From Tetracentron sinense (taxonomy: Eukaryota; Streptophyta; Magnoliopsida; Trochodendrales; Trochodendraceae), in NCBI GenBank assembly GCA_015143295.1, contig CM026553.1, positions 62,001 to 126,000 of the forward strand: a DNA stretch of 64,000 bases, in the 5' to 3' direction. This document shows, piece by piece, positions 1-9,060 of this stretch. The notes under the pieces were generated by a model. It saw nothing but the letters and a program-made list of their open reading frames with translations, did no database searches and was not told the origin of the DNA. Within the stretch, counting starts at the first letter, position 1, and each line of letters begins with the position of its first letter. Position numbers and translations under genes: made by a program.

Positions 1-1929
1 AGGTCGAATGTGACCTCTCACACCACAAAAGTGACATGTGGGTATGAATCTTGGGAGAGGAGGAGGATTTCTTCTAATAGGAATTTGATTCCTCAAAGCA
101 TTCACTCTAGGAGCTGTATTTCTAGGCTTTACAAAATTTGTATAAGCCTTAGTACTTGATGTAGAAGGTAAATTTTCTTTAGGATCAGAATGTATTGGCT
201 CAAACACTGCACTAGCCATTGTACCAACAGCTAAAGGACCAGCTGGTGTGTCAGCATGTCCTATCCCAGATCTACTCGAATTTGATCCATACTTTCTAAC
301 TAATTCATCTAGGCAGCTAGTGTTACTAAACATTCTTACTTCTTTTTCAAGAGTATAGACCTTCTGAATCAAGTCAGTCTTGTCTTTAAGGGTAATTTGA
401 TGCTCTTTTTCAAGAAATTTCACCTTATCAACAAGAGAGTCTTTAAAAGTTTCCAGCTCCATTTGCAGAGTTCTTAACTCTTCAATTTCTTTCATGGAAG
501 TGTCTCTTTCAAATTCTAATTTTCTGACCACATTAGTCAATGAGACATTCTCTTCCAAAAGACATTGAACTTTCATAACTAATGCTCCTTTTTCATTTTC
601 CAACTGACTAACTAGAGCACTCTTCACTTCTGCTACTAGTTTACAAATATCTCTTTCATTTTGAATGATTTTGAGTTTTTTACTCAAGGAGATTTTTGTT
701 TTAGTCAGCTTCAAACTTTCAGCATACAACTTATCATAAGTTGTTTTCAAATCTTCATCACTTTCAGAGTCAGTTTGACTCTTCTGTATGTCCTCACTAG
801 ACTCAGTATGAACACTCTCATCACTTCTATCCTTTTCATCAACCGCAGAGGTAGTCTCAAGAATCCCAGAAAGGAAAACAGTGAAAGCCGTATGATTTCC
901 AGTATCTTCACTTGAAGAGGAACTGTCCGATTCTTCATTCTCGGAATCACTGTCATCCCAACAGGCATTCATCACCTTGCCCTTACTCTTCTTCTTGTTA
1001 GGACAGTTAGGTGAAATATGACCGAAGCCATGGCATTCATAACATTGAACACCTTGGGATTTCTTGTCGCCACTCTTGGAATTTTTCTTGTTTTCCCAGG
1101 GCTTAGACTTTGACTTCTCAAAAGATTTTCCTCCCTGTTTGGGATTAAACCTCTTTTTCGTTCTAAAAAATTTTTGAAATTTTTTAACGAAGAGAGCCAT
1201 TTCTTCCTCATTCATATCTCCATCACTGTCATCCTCATCCAAAGTTTCCTTGATGGATTTCAAGGCTAAAGATTTGTTCTTCTTGGATGGATGGAGATTG
1301 AGTTCATAGGTTTGGAGTGAACCAACCAATTCCTCAATCTTCAGAGAGTCAACATTTTTACTCTCTTCGATTGCAGTGACTTTGGGTTGAAATCTCTCTG
1401 GGAGAGATCGAAGGACTTTTCTAACTATTTTGGACTCAGATATTTTCTCACCTAAATTGAAACTAGCGTTGACAATGTCACTAAGTTTTGCATAGAATTC
1501 ATCAAAAGTGTCATTGTCTTCCATGTTTAAATGTTCAAATTTGGTGGTTAACATTTGGAGTTTTGATATTTTAACAGTGGTAGTACCCTCATGGGTAATT
1601 TCAAGAATGTCCCAAGCCTCCTTTGCTGTTTCACTTGAAGAAATTCGTCTGAATTCCTCAGCAGTGACTGCAGTAAAGATAGCATTGAGACCTTTAGTGT
1701 TCCATCCACTTGACTCAAGCTCTTCTCTGGTCCATTCATCATAATATTTGACGACAGTCAAATCACCTACAGTTTTTATGGGCGTAGTCCACCCATTCTG
1801 TATAGACATCCAAATTCTCTCATCAATAGATTTGAGAAAGGCTCTCATTCTAGCTTTCCAGTATGCATAATTATTTCCATCAAAAAGTGGGGGACGAGAG
1901 ACGGATCCACCTTCTCTTAGAGTACTCAT
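1..1929 (-). CDS. Sirevirus-type Copia Gag (E1), N-terminal part of a gag or gag-pol ORF running off the left edge
   Basis: I read this frame from an ATG at 1929 to base 1 (643 codons) without a stop, so it is open but unfinished here. Gag packages element RNA into cytoplasmic virus-like particles. The N-terminus has the Copia gag (UBN2-like) signature: LFDGNNYAYWKARMRAF near residues 16-32, then EAWDILEITHEGT and LRSLPERF. A CCHC zinc knuckle CYECHGFGHISPNC lies near residue 295. A Ser/Glu/Asp-rich segment and a long heptad-like coiled coil follow (about residues 360-530), then a second knuckle beginning CHFCGVRGHIRP at the window edge. Two knuckles separated by a coiled coil is the Sirevirus plan. 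The start follows the PBS at 1983 by about 55 bases. An unbroken frame suggests a younger copy than its neighbours. Pol lies outside the window. Confidence 0.88.
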   Translation of the reverse strand, partial: MSTLREGGSVSRPPLFDGNNYAYWKARMRAFLKSIDERIWMSIQNGWTTPIKTVGDLTVVKYYDEWTREELESSGWNTKGLNAIFTAVTAEEFRRISSSETAKEAWDILEITHEGTTTVKISKLQMLTTKFEHLNMEDNDTFDEFYAKLSDIVNASFNLGEKISESKIVRKVLRSLPERFQPKVTAIEESKNVDSLKIEELVGSLQTYELNLHPSKKNKSLALKSIKETLDEDDSDGDMNEEEMALFVKKFQKFFRTKKRFNPKQGGKSFEKSKSKPWENKKNSKSGDKKSQGVQCYECHGFGHISPNCPNKKKSKGKVMNACWDDSDSENEESDSSSSSEDTGNHTAFTVFLSGILETTSAVDEKDRSDESVHTESSEDIQKSQTDSESDEDLKTTYDKLYAESLKLTKTKISLSKKLKIIQNERDICKLVAEVKSALVSQLENEKGALVMKVQCLLEENVSLTNVVRKLEFERDTSMKEIEELRTLQMELETFKDSLVDKVKFLEKEHQITLKDKTDLIQKVYTLEKEVRMFSNTSCLDELVRKYGSNSSRSGIGHADTPAGPLAVGTMASAVFEPIHSDPKENLPSTSSTKAYTNFVKPRNTAPRVNALRNQIPIRRNPPPLPRFIPTCHFCGVRGHIRP

Positions 1930-1982
1930 GATCACGGATAATACAGGATCACACTTAAGGGATTAGCCTTATCAGTGAACTT

Positions 1983-1994
1983 GCTCTGATACCA
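1983..1994 (-). other. Primer-binding site of E1
   Basis: On the minus strand these bases read TGGTATCAGAGC, complementary to the 3' end of plant initiator tRNA-Met. The site sits between the LTR on the right and the Gag ATG, as expected for minus-strand DNA priming of a minus-oriented element. Confidence 0.85.
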
Positions 1995-1997
1995 ATT

Positions 1998-3437
1998 AAA
2001 ATTTATCCAGATCAATGATCTCTAAGACCTAGAGGGGGGGTGAATAGGTCTATCTAATAATTTCTAACCAATTTTAATTTTTCAATTAATATGTTTAGAA
2101 ATCAATGAACAATTCAATCAGACAATCCACACAAATCAAACACAGAAGATTTTTACGTGGAAAACCCTAACGGGAAAAAACCACGGGACCTTATCCAGCA
2201 ATAAACTTCACTATGAAAAGATATCAAGTACAAGACAAGACCTTACCAAAACAGAAACAACGTTCCTAGGAATAGACTCTTACTCTTGATTTCCACGAAC
2301 CAGCAGGTTCGATCTCCGCCGTAGCAGCTTCGATTCCACACCGACCAAATCTTTTCAAGCTACTTCAAAACCATGATCACACACGATCGATCTCCTTCCA
2401 CGAAGGCTTCGGATCAAACACCGGACACACACACAAGGTGTAGGGTTGTGAATCAATTTAGAAAATTTCAAACCCTAGAGGGATCTCATACAGATTTGAG
2501 ATCACACAATGCAAGATCAAAGGTTTAGATTTATACTTGCATTCTCTAGTATCAAAGAAAGAGGAGGGATCAACAAAGATCTAATAAAAGCAATAAGAAA
2601 AACCCTAGAAGAGTTTCTCAGACCTCTACTCTTTCAAAAAATATCAAAGACCCGAATTAGGTCTCCAAAAAATTGTTTATATAGGGTTTAAAAAAAGAAT
2701 CCAGAAAAAGAAAAATTCTTTTTACGGGGACCGATCGATCGGTGCTCACTACCGATCGCTCGGTCCAAAACGGATCGCTCGGTCCAAATGACCGATCGCT
2801 CGGTTATAAATCATCTCTCTGGAAAAATACCCCATACAAACTTTTTATCCAGTCGATAGCCACCGATCGCTCGGTAGGCCACCGATCGATCGGTCCCAAT
2901 ACCGAGCGATCGGTTGAGACAGAATTGTTTTCAAACCATGATTCATTTCATTTTTATTTGATTCAAATGAGATCAAACAACTTTGTTAGGTTTAAAACTA
3001 TCCTCCTAGGTATGTTTAGAGTTATCTAAGCCAAATCCAACCTAGGTAGGGGTCTCTAAGTCCATTACCTGTCTAGATCCAGAGTAGGAGCTTTTTCTTC
3101 TCTTTCTTCAATCTTCTTTAAGCTTTAGCTCTTCTCTTCTGACAAGTTGAACATGACTCGACGACTCGACTCACATGACCTATCTAATGATCACGGAATT
3201 TGCCAACACCTATTTAGGGATTTACAAGCTTCAATGATCTTGACTAGGACTTGTTCTTGCATTTAGGCATTAATATGGTTCAGCTCATGCTTTTTGGTTG
3301 AATGATACTCTAATACTCATCTTGACCTAATTTTCATAGAAACTCAGAAGTGACATTAGTAACACAATATCCATTCCTTTATTGTGTTATCATTAAAATC
3401 AATGATGTTGCCTTAGGTCAAAACCTAAAGGTTAACA
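1998..3437 (-). repeat. Sirevirus-type LTR: 5' LTR of E1, abutting the polypurine tract of E2
   Basis: The minus-strand start TGTTAACC is at 3437, next to a polypurine tract that belongs to E2. The other end meets the E1 PBS, but its exact edge is unclear because no clean CA is seen. It carries the G-run TAGAGGGGGGGTGAATAGG and the ACGTGGAAAACCC...GGGAAAAAACCACGGG pair, both common in Sirevirus LTRs. A minus-strand TATA box (TATATAA, about 2679-2686) lies 45 bp downstream of the palindrome cluster at 2730-2914. Bases 3227-3437 closely match the outer end of the E2 LTR (8354-8564), while the rest differs. The LTR is therefore either a related subfamily or a recombinant between E1 and E2. Confidence 0.75.
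2730..2914. repeat. Palindrome cluster in the E1 LTR, core ACCGATCGnTCGGT
   Basis: Seven copies of a 14-bp palindrome or one-mismatch variants occur at 2730, 2751, about 2770, 2790, 2863, 2881 and 2901. Variants read ACCGATCGATCGGT, ACCGATCGCTCGGT and ACCGAGCGATCGGT. The same motif fills U3 of the Gypsy LTRs at 38222, 45619, 55207 and 61534. Confidence 0.9.
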
Positions 3438-3452
3438 ATCTCCCCCTTTTTG
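3438..3452 (-). other. Polypurine tract of E2
   Basis: The minus strand reads CAAAAAGGGGGAGAT directly before the LTR start TGTTAACC. This is the expected plus-strand primer of an LTR retrotransposon. E3 has the equivalent tract at 41387-41400. Confidence 0.8.
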
Positions 3453-4680
3453 ATGATGACATAATAATGAAATTAATTGAGACAAAACTCCCCCTCAATA
3501 AATAATATCTATTAAAGAAATAAATAATATTTATTAAAGATTTGAGGTAAGCTCCCCCTAAACATATGCATTTATTTTAATATAAGAATTTTATTTCATT
3601 TGCATATGGTTTAGTTACCAATCCTAGTTATGTGATATTAAGTAATGAGATAAGCCAATTTTAGCATTTTGATATCTTCTTGCATAAGGCTTTTAAGCAC
3701 AAGGATCTTAGCATATTAAATCAAGTAGGGGTTTTAGACGGGTTTCATTCCATTACATATTTCTCCCCCTATGGCAACATCAAAAAGCATGATCAAGTTG
3801 AAGCATCAAAGCATTTCATTCAATATCAAACATTTCAAAGCACAAAGACAGACAGACAATTTTTTTGTCTATTCAGTCGATTAGAAGCTTCATTTGATCG
3901 ATTGGATAGAAGAAAAATGGAATAATTTTTCTGTTTTCTTCTAATTCCAATTCATTTTACAACAAATGAACATCTAAATACTTTATTAAGCATCATTATT
4001 CAACACAAATCATATCAAACATGATCATAACCATGTCAAACTAGATCATTAAAATCAATCAATGCAAGGATACCAATAAACATTTTATCAATCAAGATTC
4101 ATGATATCATACAAATGGTGAACAGAAATGTTCTAATTTCTGAGCTTTTTGGGCAGTTACTCTGTAATAGCCAGTGAGGATATCAAAGACTTACGATGCC
4201 ACTCAGTTGAACATTTATGCAGTGAATACATATCATAGCATATATAGCATAAATTTAATATAATTCAAGCATTGAATTCACATCATTCAAGGTCAAATTT
4301 CAAAGCATAAAATCTATATATCTTTATTACTCTCTTAATCATATCATCAAGCATATATAGAAAGTCAAACATCAATCATTAAATATCATCCAAACAATCA
4401 AAATCATCTTAATTTAAGCATATACATCATATAATTCAAGTATACAAGTAAGAGATTCATTCATATATCATAATTATGCTCATTGAGCAGTATTCATCAT
4501 CTCATATCATATATCAAATATACTTGATTATCATACATAGGCATTCAAAGCATATATCAAGCACATATCAAACATGATTTAAACATATATCTTTCAACAA
4601 TCACAATTTATGCAAAATCATTCTCATAAGGAAATTAATGTAAGATTGACAATAAGCACATTTCCTTAAGGTGAAACCTA
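3453..4680. other. Non-coding 3' internal region of E2
   Basis: No reading frame is supported. The tract is AT-rich, with many CATATCAT/ATTCAAGCAT-type words. It holds one long imperfect inverted repeat near 3863-3905 (arms of the CTATTCAGTCGAT / ATCGATTGGATAG type). It is conserved in E3 (41400-42600), so the element keeps it in place of pol. Its role is unknown. Confidence 0.7.
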
Positions 4681-6360
4681 TCCAAATGTTTTGGTTGCAC
4701 CGTTTGGCACCCAAACCATCTTGGGTCCAATAACATTACCTTTGGAAATGCTAGTTCCCTTAGGCACCCAAACTTGCATAACCTTTTTGTTTCAAACTAA
4801 ATTATACATATTCTTTGTAGAGCAAGAGGTAAAAAAAGTTTTCATAATCTTTTTGTTTAATATTAACATTATAACCTAATCCAGCCTTATTAAACACACA
4901 CTTTTGATTTACTAGCAACATATTTAAGCTTTTTTGTCCTATAGAGAATTTTGATAGTGTGCTTGTCAAGTTTTCAACATTAGTATTTAAAGATTCACAT
5001 TTATTGCATGCAATAGTTGATACTTGAGATTTTTGAAAGATATTTTTTTTTCACTTAACACAATCTCGTTCTCTTTTACTAATTTATCATTCTTATTTAG
5101 TAGGTATTCATTTTCACTTGAGATTGATAAATTTTTCTGTTTAAGAGTCTCATTTTCTTCTCTTAGAAATTTATCTTCATTTTGCACAAATTCAAGTTTA
5201 TTTTGACAAGAAGAGTTTTCTTTCTTAAGCATTTTAATTTTCGATGACATTTTTGTATAATTTTCATAAAGTTCATCAAATGCATCTCGAAGTTCATCAA
5301 AAGATAAAGAGTTATTTTGGGAAGAGTTTACTTCATCCTCATGGACCATGAGGCATAGATTGACATTTTCTTCCTCACTTGAGGTAGCATCCGAACTTCT
5401 ATCGGAGTCATCCTAAGTTGTGGCTTTCATTGCCCTTCTCATGTAGGTATGTCTTTTCTTGAGTTGGGGCACTGTGGTTTGATATGACCGGGCTTTTTGC
5501 ACTTGTAATAAACCACATCTTTTCGTTCATCACTTGATTTGTTCTTCTTACATTTGATGACTTTCTTTTGAAATTATTTTATGAAGGTCATTTTCTTGAT
5601 ATTCTTCTTATGTTTCAAGAACCTTATGAATTTCTTGATCATCTTCTCAATCTCCTTTACTTCACTACCTATATCACTCTCTTCATTGTAGTAGGAGGAT
5701 TTCAAGGCGTGACTGTTCTTGGATATAGGCTCTTCATTGATTTGCTCCCTCATAATGACTTCATGAGTCATTAGAGATCCAAGTAGCTCATCCATGGATA
5801 GAATTGTGAGGTCCTTAGCTTCTTGAATGACCATTTCCTTTGGAGCTCATTCCTTTGGTAGAGATCAGAGAATTTTTCTTACATTTTCTGCATTTAAATG
5901 AACTTTGCCAAGAGATTTTAGCTCATTAATAATGTTAGTAAATTTATCAAACATAAAAGCAAGAGGTTCATTGTACTCTATTTTAAACATTTCATATTTG
6001 TGAACCAACATGCTAATTTTGTACTCTTTAACTTGGTTGGTTCCTTCATAGGTAATTTGGAGTTTATCCCAAATTTCCTTAGCCGAGTCATAAGCCAAGA
6101 CTCTATTAAATTCTTGAGGACTCAATGCGCAATAGAGATTGCTTTTAGCCTTGACATTGAGTTGAACAAGTTTAATATCGGCTTCCAACCATTCATCCTC
6201 TTCTTTAGGAACTAGAATTTCATTAACAATTTTTGAGAGGATGTGGGGATCATTTATTATAATTTTCCAACAATGATAATCTAAAGCTTGAATAAAATAC
6301 ATCATTCTTACTTTCCAATAAGTATAATTTTGACCTTCGAACCAAGGAGGTCTAAGGGTG
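4681..6360 (-). pseudogene. Degenerate Copia Gag of E2
   Basis: The longest pieces are 6305-5865 and 5834-5574, then 5349-4987. The first holds the Copia gag (UBN2-like) core, with FEGQNYTYWKVRMMYF just upstream of the first Met and EIWDKLQITYEGT inside. Stops near 5867 and 5849 look like CGA to TGA and TGG to TGA changes. The zinc knuckle near 5480 reads YYKCKKPGHIKPQC: its first Cys is Tyr, while the E3 copy keeps CYKCKTPDHIKPEC. The third piece is a Lys/Glu/Asn-rich coiled coil. The frame ends in VPKG-type repeats near 4690, typical of the end of Sirevirus Gag before pol. No clear start codon remains at the N-terminus. Confidence 0.8.
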
Positions 6361-6426
6361 GATATTATTCATTTTTGGCAAAATATCTTTTCTCTAAGAT
6401 GGTTAAACCTATGTATAGAGACCTAG

Positions 6427-6438
6427 GCTCTGATACCA
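6427..6438 (-). other. Primer-binding site of E2
   Basis: The minus strand reads TGGTATCAGAGC two bases after the LTR end (CCTGGGCAACA). It matches the initiator tRNA-Met tail. Confidence 0.88.
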
Positions 6439-6440
6439 AT

Positions 6441-8564
6441 TGTTGCCCAGGTTGTGGACCCTAGAGGGGGGGGGGGGGGGTTAATAGGATCTATGGCAAT
6501 TAAAAAATATTTACTCTAAATTCCCTAAGCGGAATTTCAACTTTAAGGCAAGTTAAAGGGAAATAGAGAATCTAACAATTTTGCTTAAACAATAATGGAA
6601 ATCAATCAAGTAGAGAGAGTTAGAGAGATGCAAACACTTGACATTGGATATTGTTCACAAGGTTCGGCAACCCGCTTATGTCCCCGCCTTAAGCTATTCC
6701 TGCTCCAAGGATTCCCTGCTATTTTATTCCCAAATCGTGTCCTCTTCTTCTAGGTGAAGAGTAAACCGTTACACTCCCTTACAGGCTAGGAGACCACCTT
6801 TACTATCCTTTTATGGGCTGAGGATGAACCGTTACACAATCCTTTTGTCGCTTAGGATTAAAACTTTACAATCCTTTGAGGTTATGGATGAACCTTTACA
6901 ATGTAGTGATTTTTTGGATCTTGAATCCGAAATACAAACTCCTTTAAGAGTTAGATAAAAATGGAATAACAAACTCTAATAAATCTCACAAAAGATGGAT
7001 TGGATTTCAGCTCAAAAACAGAGTATAGGGGATTTCAGATTTTTCACAATAGATTTGAGTCTTGAATCTTGGTGAATGATTGGGAATTGATAGATTGATC
7101 ACACTTCATGTTCAGTTAATAGAATATCTCAATTTATAGTGCATTTAAGAATATAGCCGTTGGAGAAGCAATAGATGCGAAACCATCATTTAAAATATAG
7201 CCATTACAGGCTTTTTTTTTATGTTCTGGAGTTCATCCAGTCGATTAGGAGAGTCCTCTGATCGATTGGATGCGTCTTCAGATTGGCTGGATAGAGTTAC
7301 ATTTTGCCTCTCGGTGTTTTGACTATAACTTTTGCTTGACTTATCGGAATTAGGTGATTCAAAAGCCTATTCCACTTAACATTAAAAGGGAAACATTTTT
7401 TTCTCTAATAATCAAATCCTAATTCTTCATTTTTCATGGCCAAAAAGGCTCCCGAAGTTGACTGGTGCATCCAGTCGACTGGATAGAGCAAAGTTTTATC
7501 TCCTTTAGTATTTTGACCATAAATTTTTATTTTCTTAATGAAATTAGGTTTTTCAACTTCCTATTCCACTTAAAATTTCAAGGGGAACAATTTTATGTCT
7601 AATAGTCAAATCCTAATTCTGCTTCTTTCATGATCAAAATAGGTCCATAAAATTTCTGGATTTGGGAAAAATAGCCAGAACAGTTTTTGTGCAAACTTGG
7701 TCTATCTAGTCGATCAGAAGACCCTTGTGATTGGCTGAATACAGTAAATTTGAAAAAAAAAAAAACTAAAATCCAATTTTCTTAACATTAATGATTGTAA
7801 TGATTTCCAAGGCCACTTAGCATACCTTTAGCACAATTTTCAAATATTCCAAAGTCTTTTAAATTAGTAGATAAACATGATTAAGAACTCATAATGATCT
7901 TTGGAATGATCTCATATGAATTCAAAATAGTTTCCCACATGAACAGAACATGCACACAAATTTTGAAAAAATTTGTTCTATCCAGTCGATCACAAGGCTT
8001 GTCTGATCGACTAGATAGACCATTTTCTTTCCTGAATCCATTTTTCAAAACTTTTAAGATAGGATATGATTCCAAGGTTTTGTACTTAACCTTTATGAGA
8101 AAGATGATCATATTTTAAGGTCCTTAATCATATTATTATATTGGTTTAAGGAACCTATGGTCAATCTAAGGTTATTGAGCTTTTATTCAAACCATCTAAC
8201 GAGGACTTTTTAGAAAAGTCCTAAACACTCTCAGCTTAAACTAAGACACTAAAAACCTTGAGAGTTCTCTTCTGATCTTGGATCTGATATTGCTTTGTGA
8301 TGATCTATCTTCTTCAATTTCATCTTTGAGCTTTTTTCATCTTGAATGATGTGAGCTTGAATGATCTTGACTAGGAATTGTTCTTACATATAGGCTTTAA
8401 TATGGTTCAGCTCATGCTTTTTGGTTGAATGACACTCTAATGCTCTTTTTAATCTGATTTTCATAGAAATTCAAAAGAGATATTAGTAACACAATATCCA
8501 TTCCTTTATTGTGTTATCATTAAAATCAATGATGTTGCCATAAGTCAAAACCTAAAGGCTAACA
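6441..8564 (-). repeat. 5' LTR of E2 (2,124 bp)
   Basis: It runs from TGTTAGCC at 8564 to CAACA at 6441 on the minus strand, giving TG...CA ends. The E3 LTR (37077-41386 minus its insertion) has nearly the same length and sequence. A minus-strand TATA (ACTATAAATT, 7131-7140) separates a leader from U3. U3 carries repeated CCAGTCGATC / GATCGACTGG inverted repeats (near 7240-7275, 7470, 7710-7740 and 7978-8018). A G-run at 6463-6480 marks the R/U5 side. The stretch 7315-7361 resembles a box in the Gypsy LTRs (see findings). Confidence 0.85.
7978..8018. repeat. Inverted repeat with 15-bp arms in the E2 LTR
   Basis: CTATCCAGTCGATCA and TGATCGACTAGATAG are separated by 11 bases and match as inverted arms except for one mismatch. 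The E3 copy lies at 40794-40834. Confidence 0.85.
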
Positions 8565-9060
8565 GGTGGAGTGAATGGTCCTATGACATTTATTTCCCAT
8601 ACCGCGAAAGGCCATGAATATATTGTCATGTGGAGAGGCTTGAGAGCCCGATGTATGAAATCAACATAAAGCTGACACACTTTGCATTTTGTTGCATAGT
8701 TGAGACAATCAGTGATCATCGTAGGCCAGTAGTAGCCTAATCTTTTTAGCTGCATTTGGAGCTTGGGCTCGACTTGGTGAGCACCGCAGATCCCGTTATT
8801 AGTTTCTTCCATGGGTTGATCAATCTTGTTTCATGAGATACACCTCATTAAGATACCATCTAAGGACCATTTATGCAGAGTATCTTCCAGCATCATGAAC
8901 TTTATGACATGTCGACTATATACACACAAATTTCAATCATCTTTTTTATGATTGACCTCTTAAACTTTACGGTCATATTACCTCCATTCTTGTATGAAGT
9001 TTACGATTTTGTGTGGGGGACTATCCTTCCAATCTGAGTAAACTCAGACTGTTAATTGCC
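8565..9060 (-). pseudogene. Tat-type Gypsy integrase remnant (T1)
   Basis: Read from right to left, the frame near 8880-8560 gives LHKWSLDG, then GICGAHQVEPKLQMQLKRLG, then CLNYATKCKVCQ, and ends near WEINVIGPFTPP. This is the HHCC zinc-binding region of a Gypsy integrase and the start of its catalytic core. The spacing and wording are those of Tat-lineage elements. It stops where the E2 LTR begins, so E2 inserted into it. Bases 8880-9060 are too decayed to translate with confidence. No RT or RNase H follows to the right, so T1 is also rearranged on that side. Confidence 0.75.

Larger units (their letters stand above)
3438..8564 (-). mobile_element. E2: gag-only Sirevirus-type Copia element (non-autonomous)
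   Basis: Read on the minus strand the order is 5' LTR (8564-6441), initiator-Met PBS (6438-6427), degenerate gag (6360-4681), an AT-rich tract and a polypurine tract (3452-3438). The 3' LTR position is occupied by the E1-type LTR. There is no protease, integrase or reverse transcriptase in the roughly 3-kb internal region. E3 (37077-44413) has the same internal length, order and pol-less structure, so this is a replicated non-autonomous family, not a private deletion. Mobilisation would need enzymes from a related element such as E1 (inference). E2 interrupts a Tat integrase at 8565. Confidence 0.8.

Noticed and set aside
4987-5349. Coiled-coil frame as an independent host gene
   Set aside because: It continues the E2 Gag and has a counterpart at 43089-43337 in E3.
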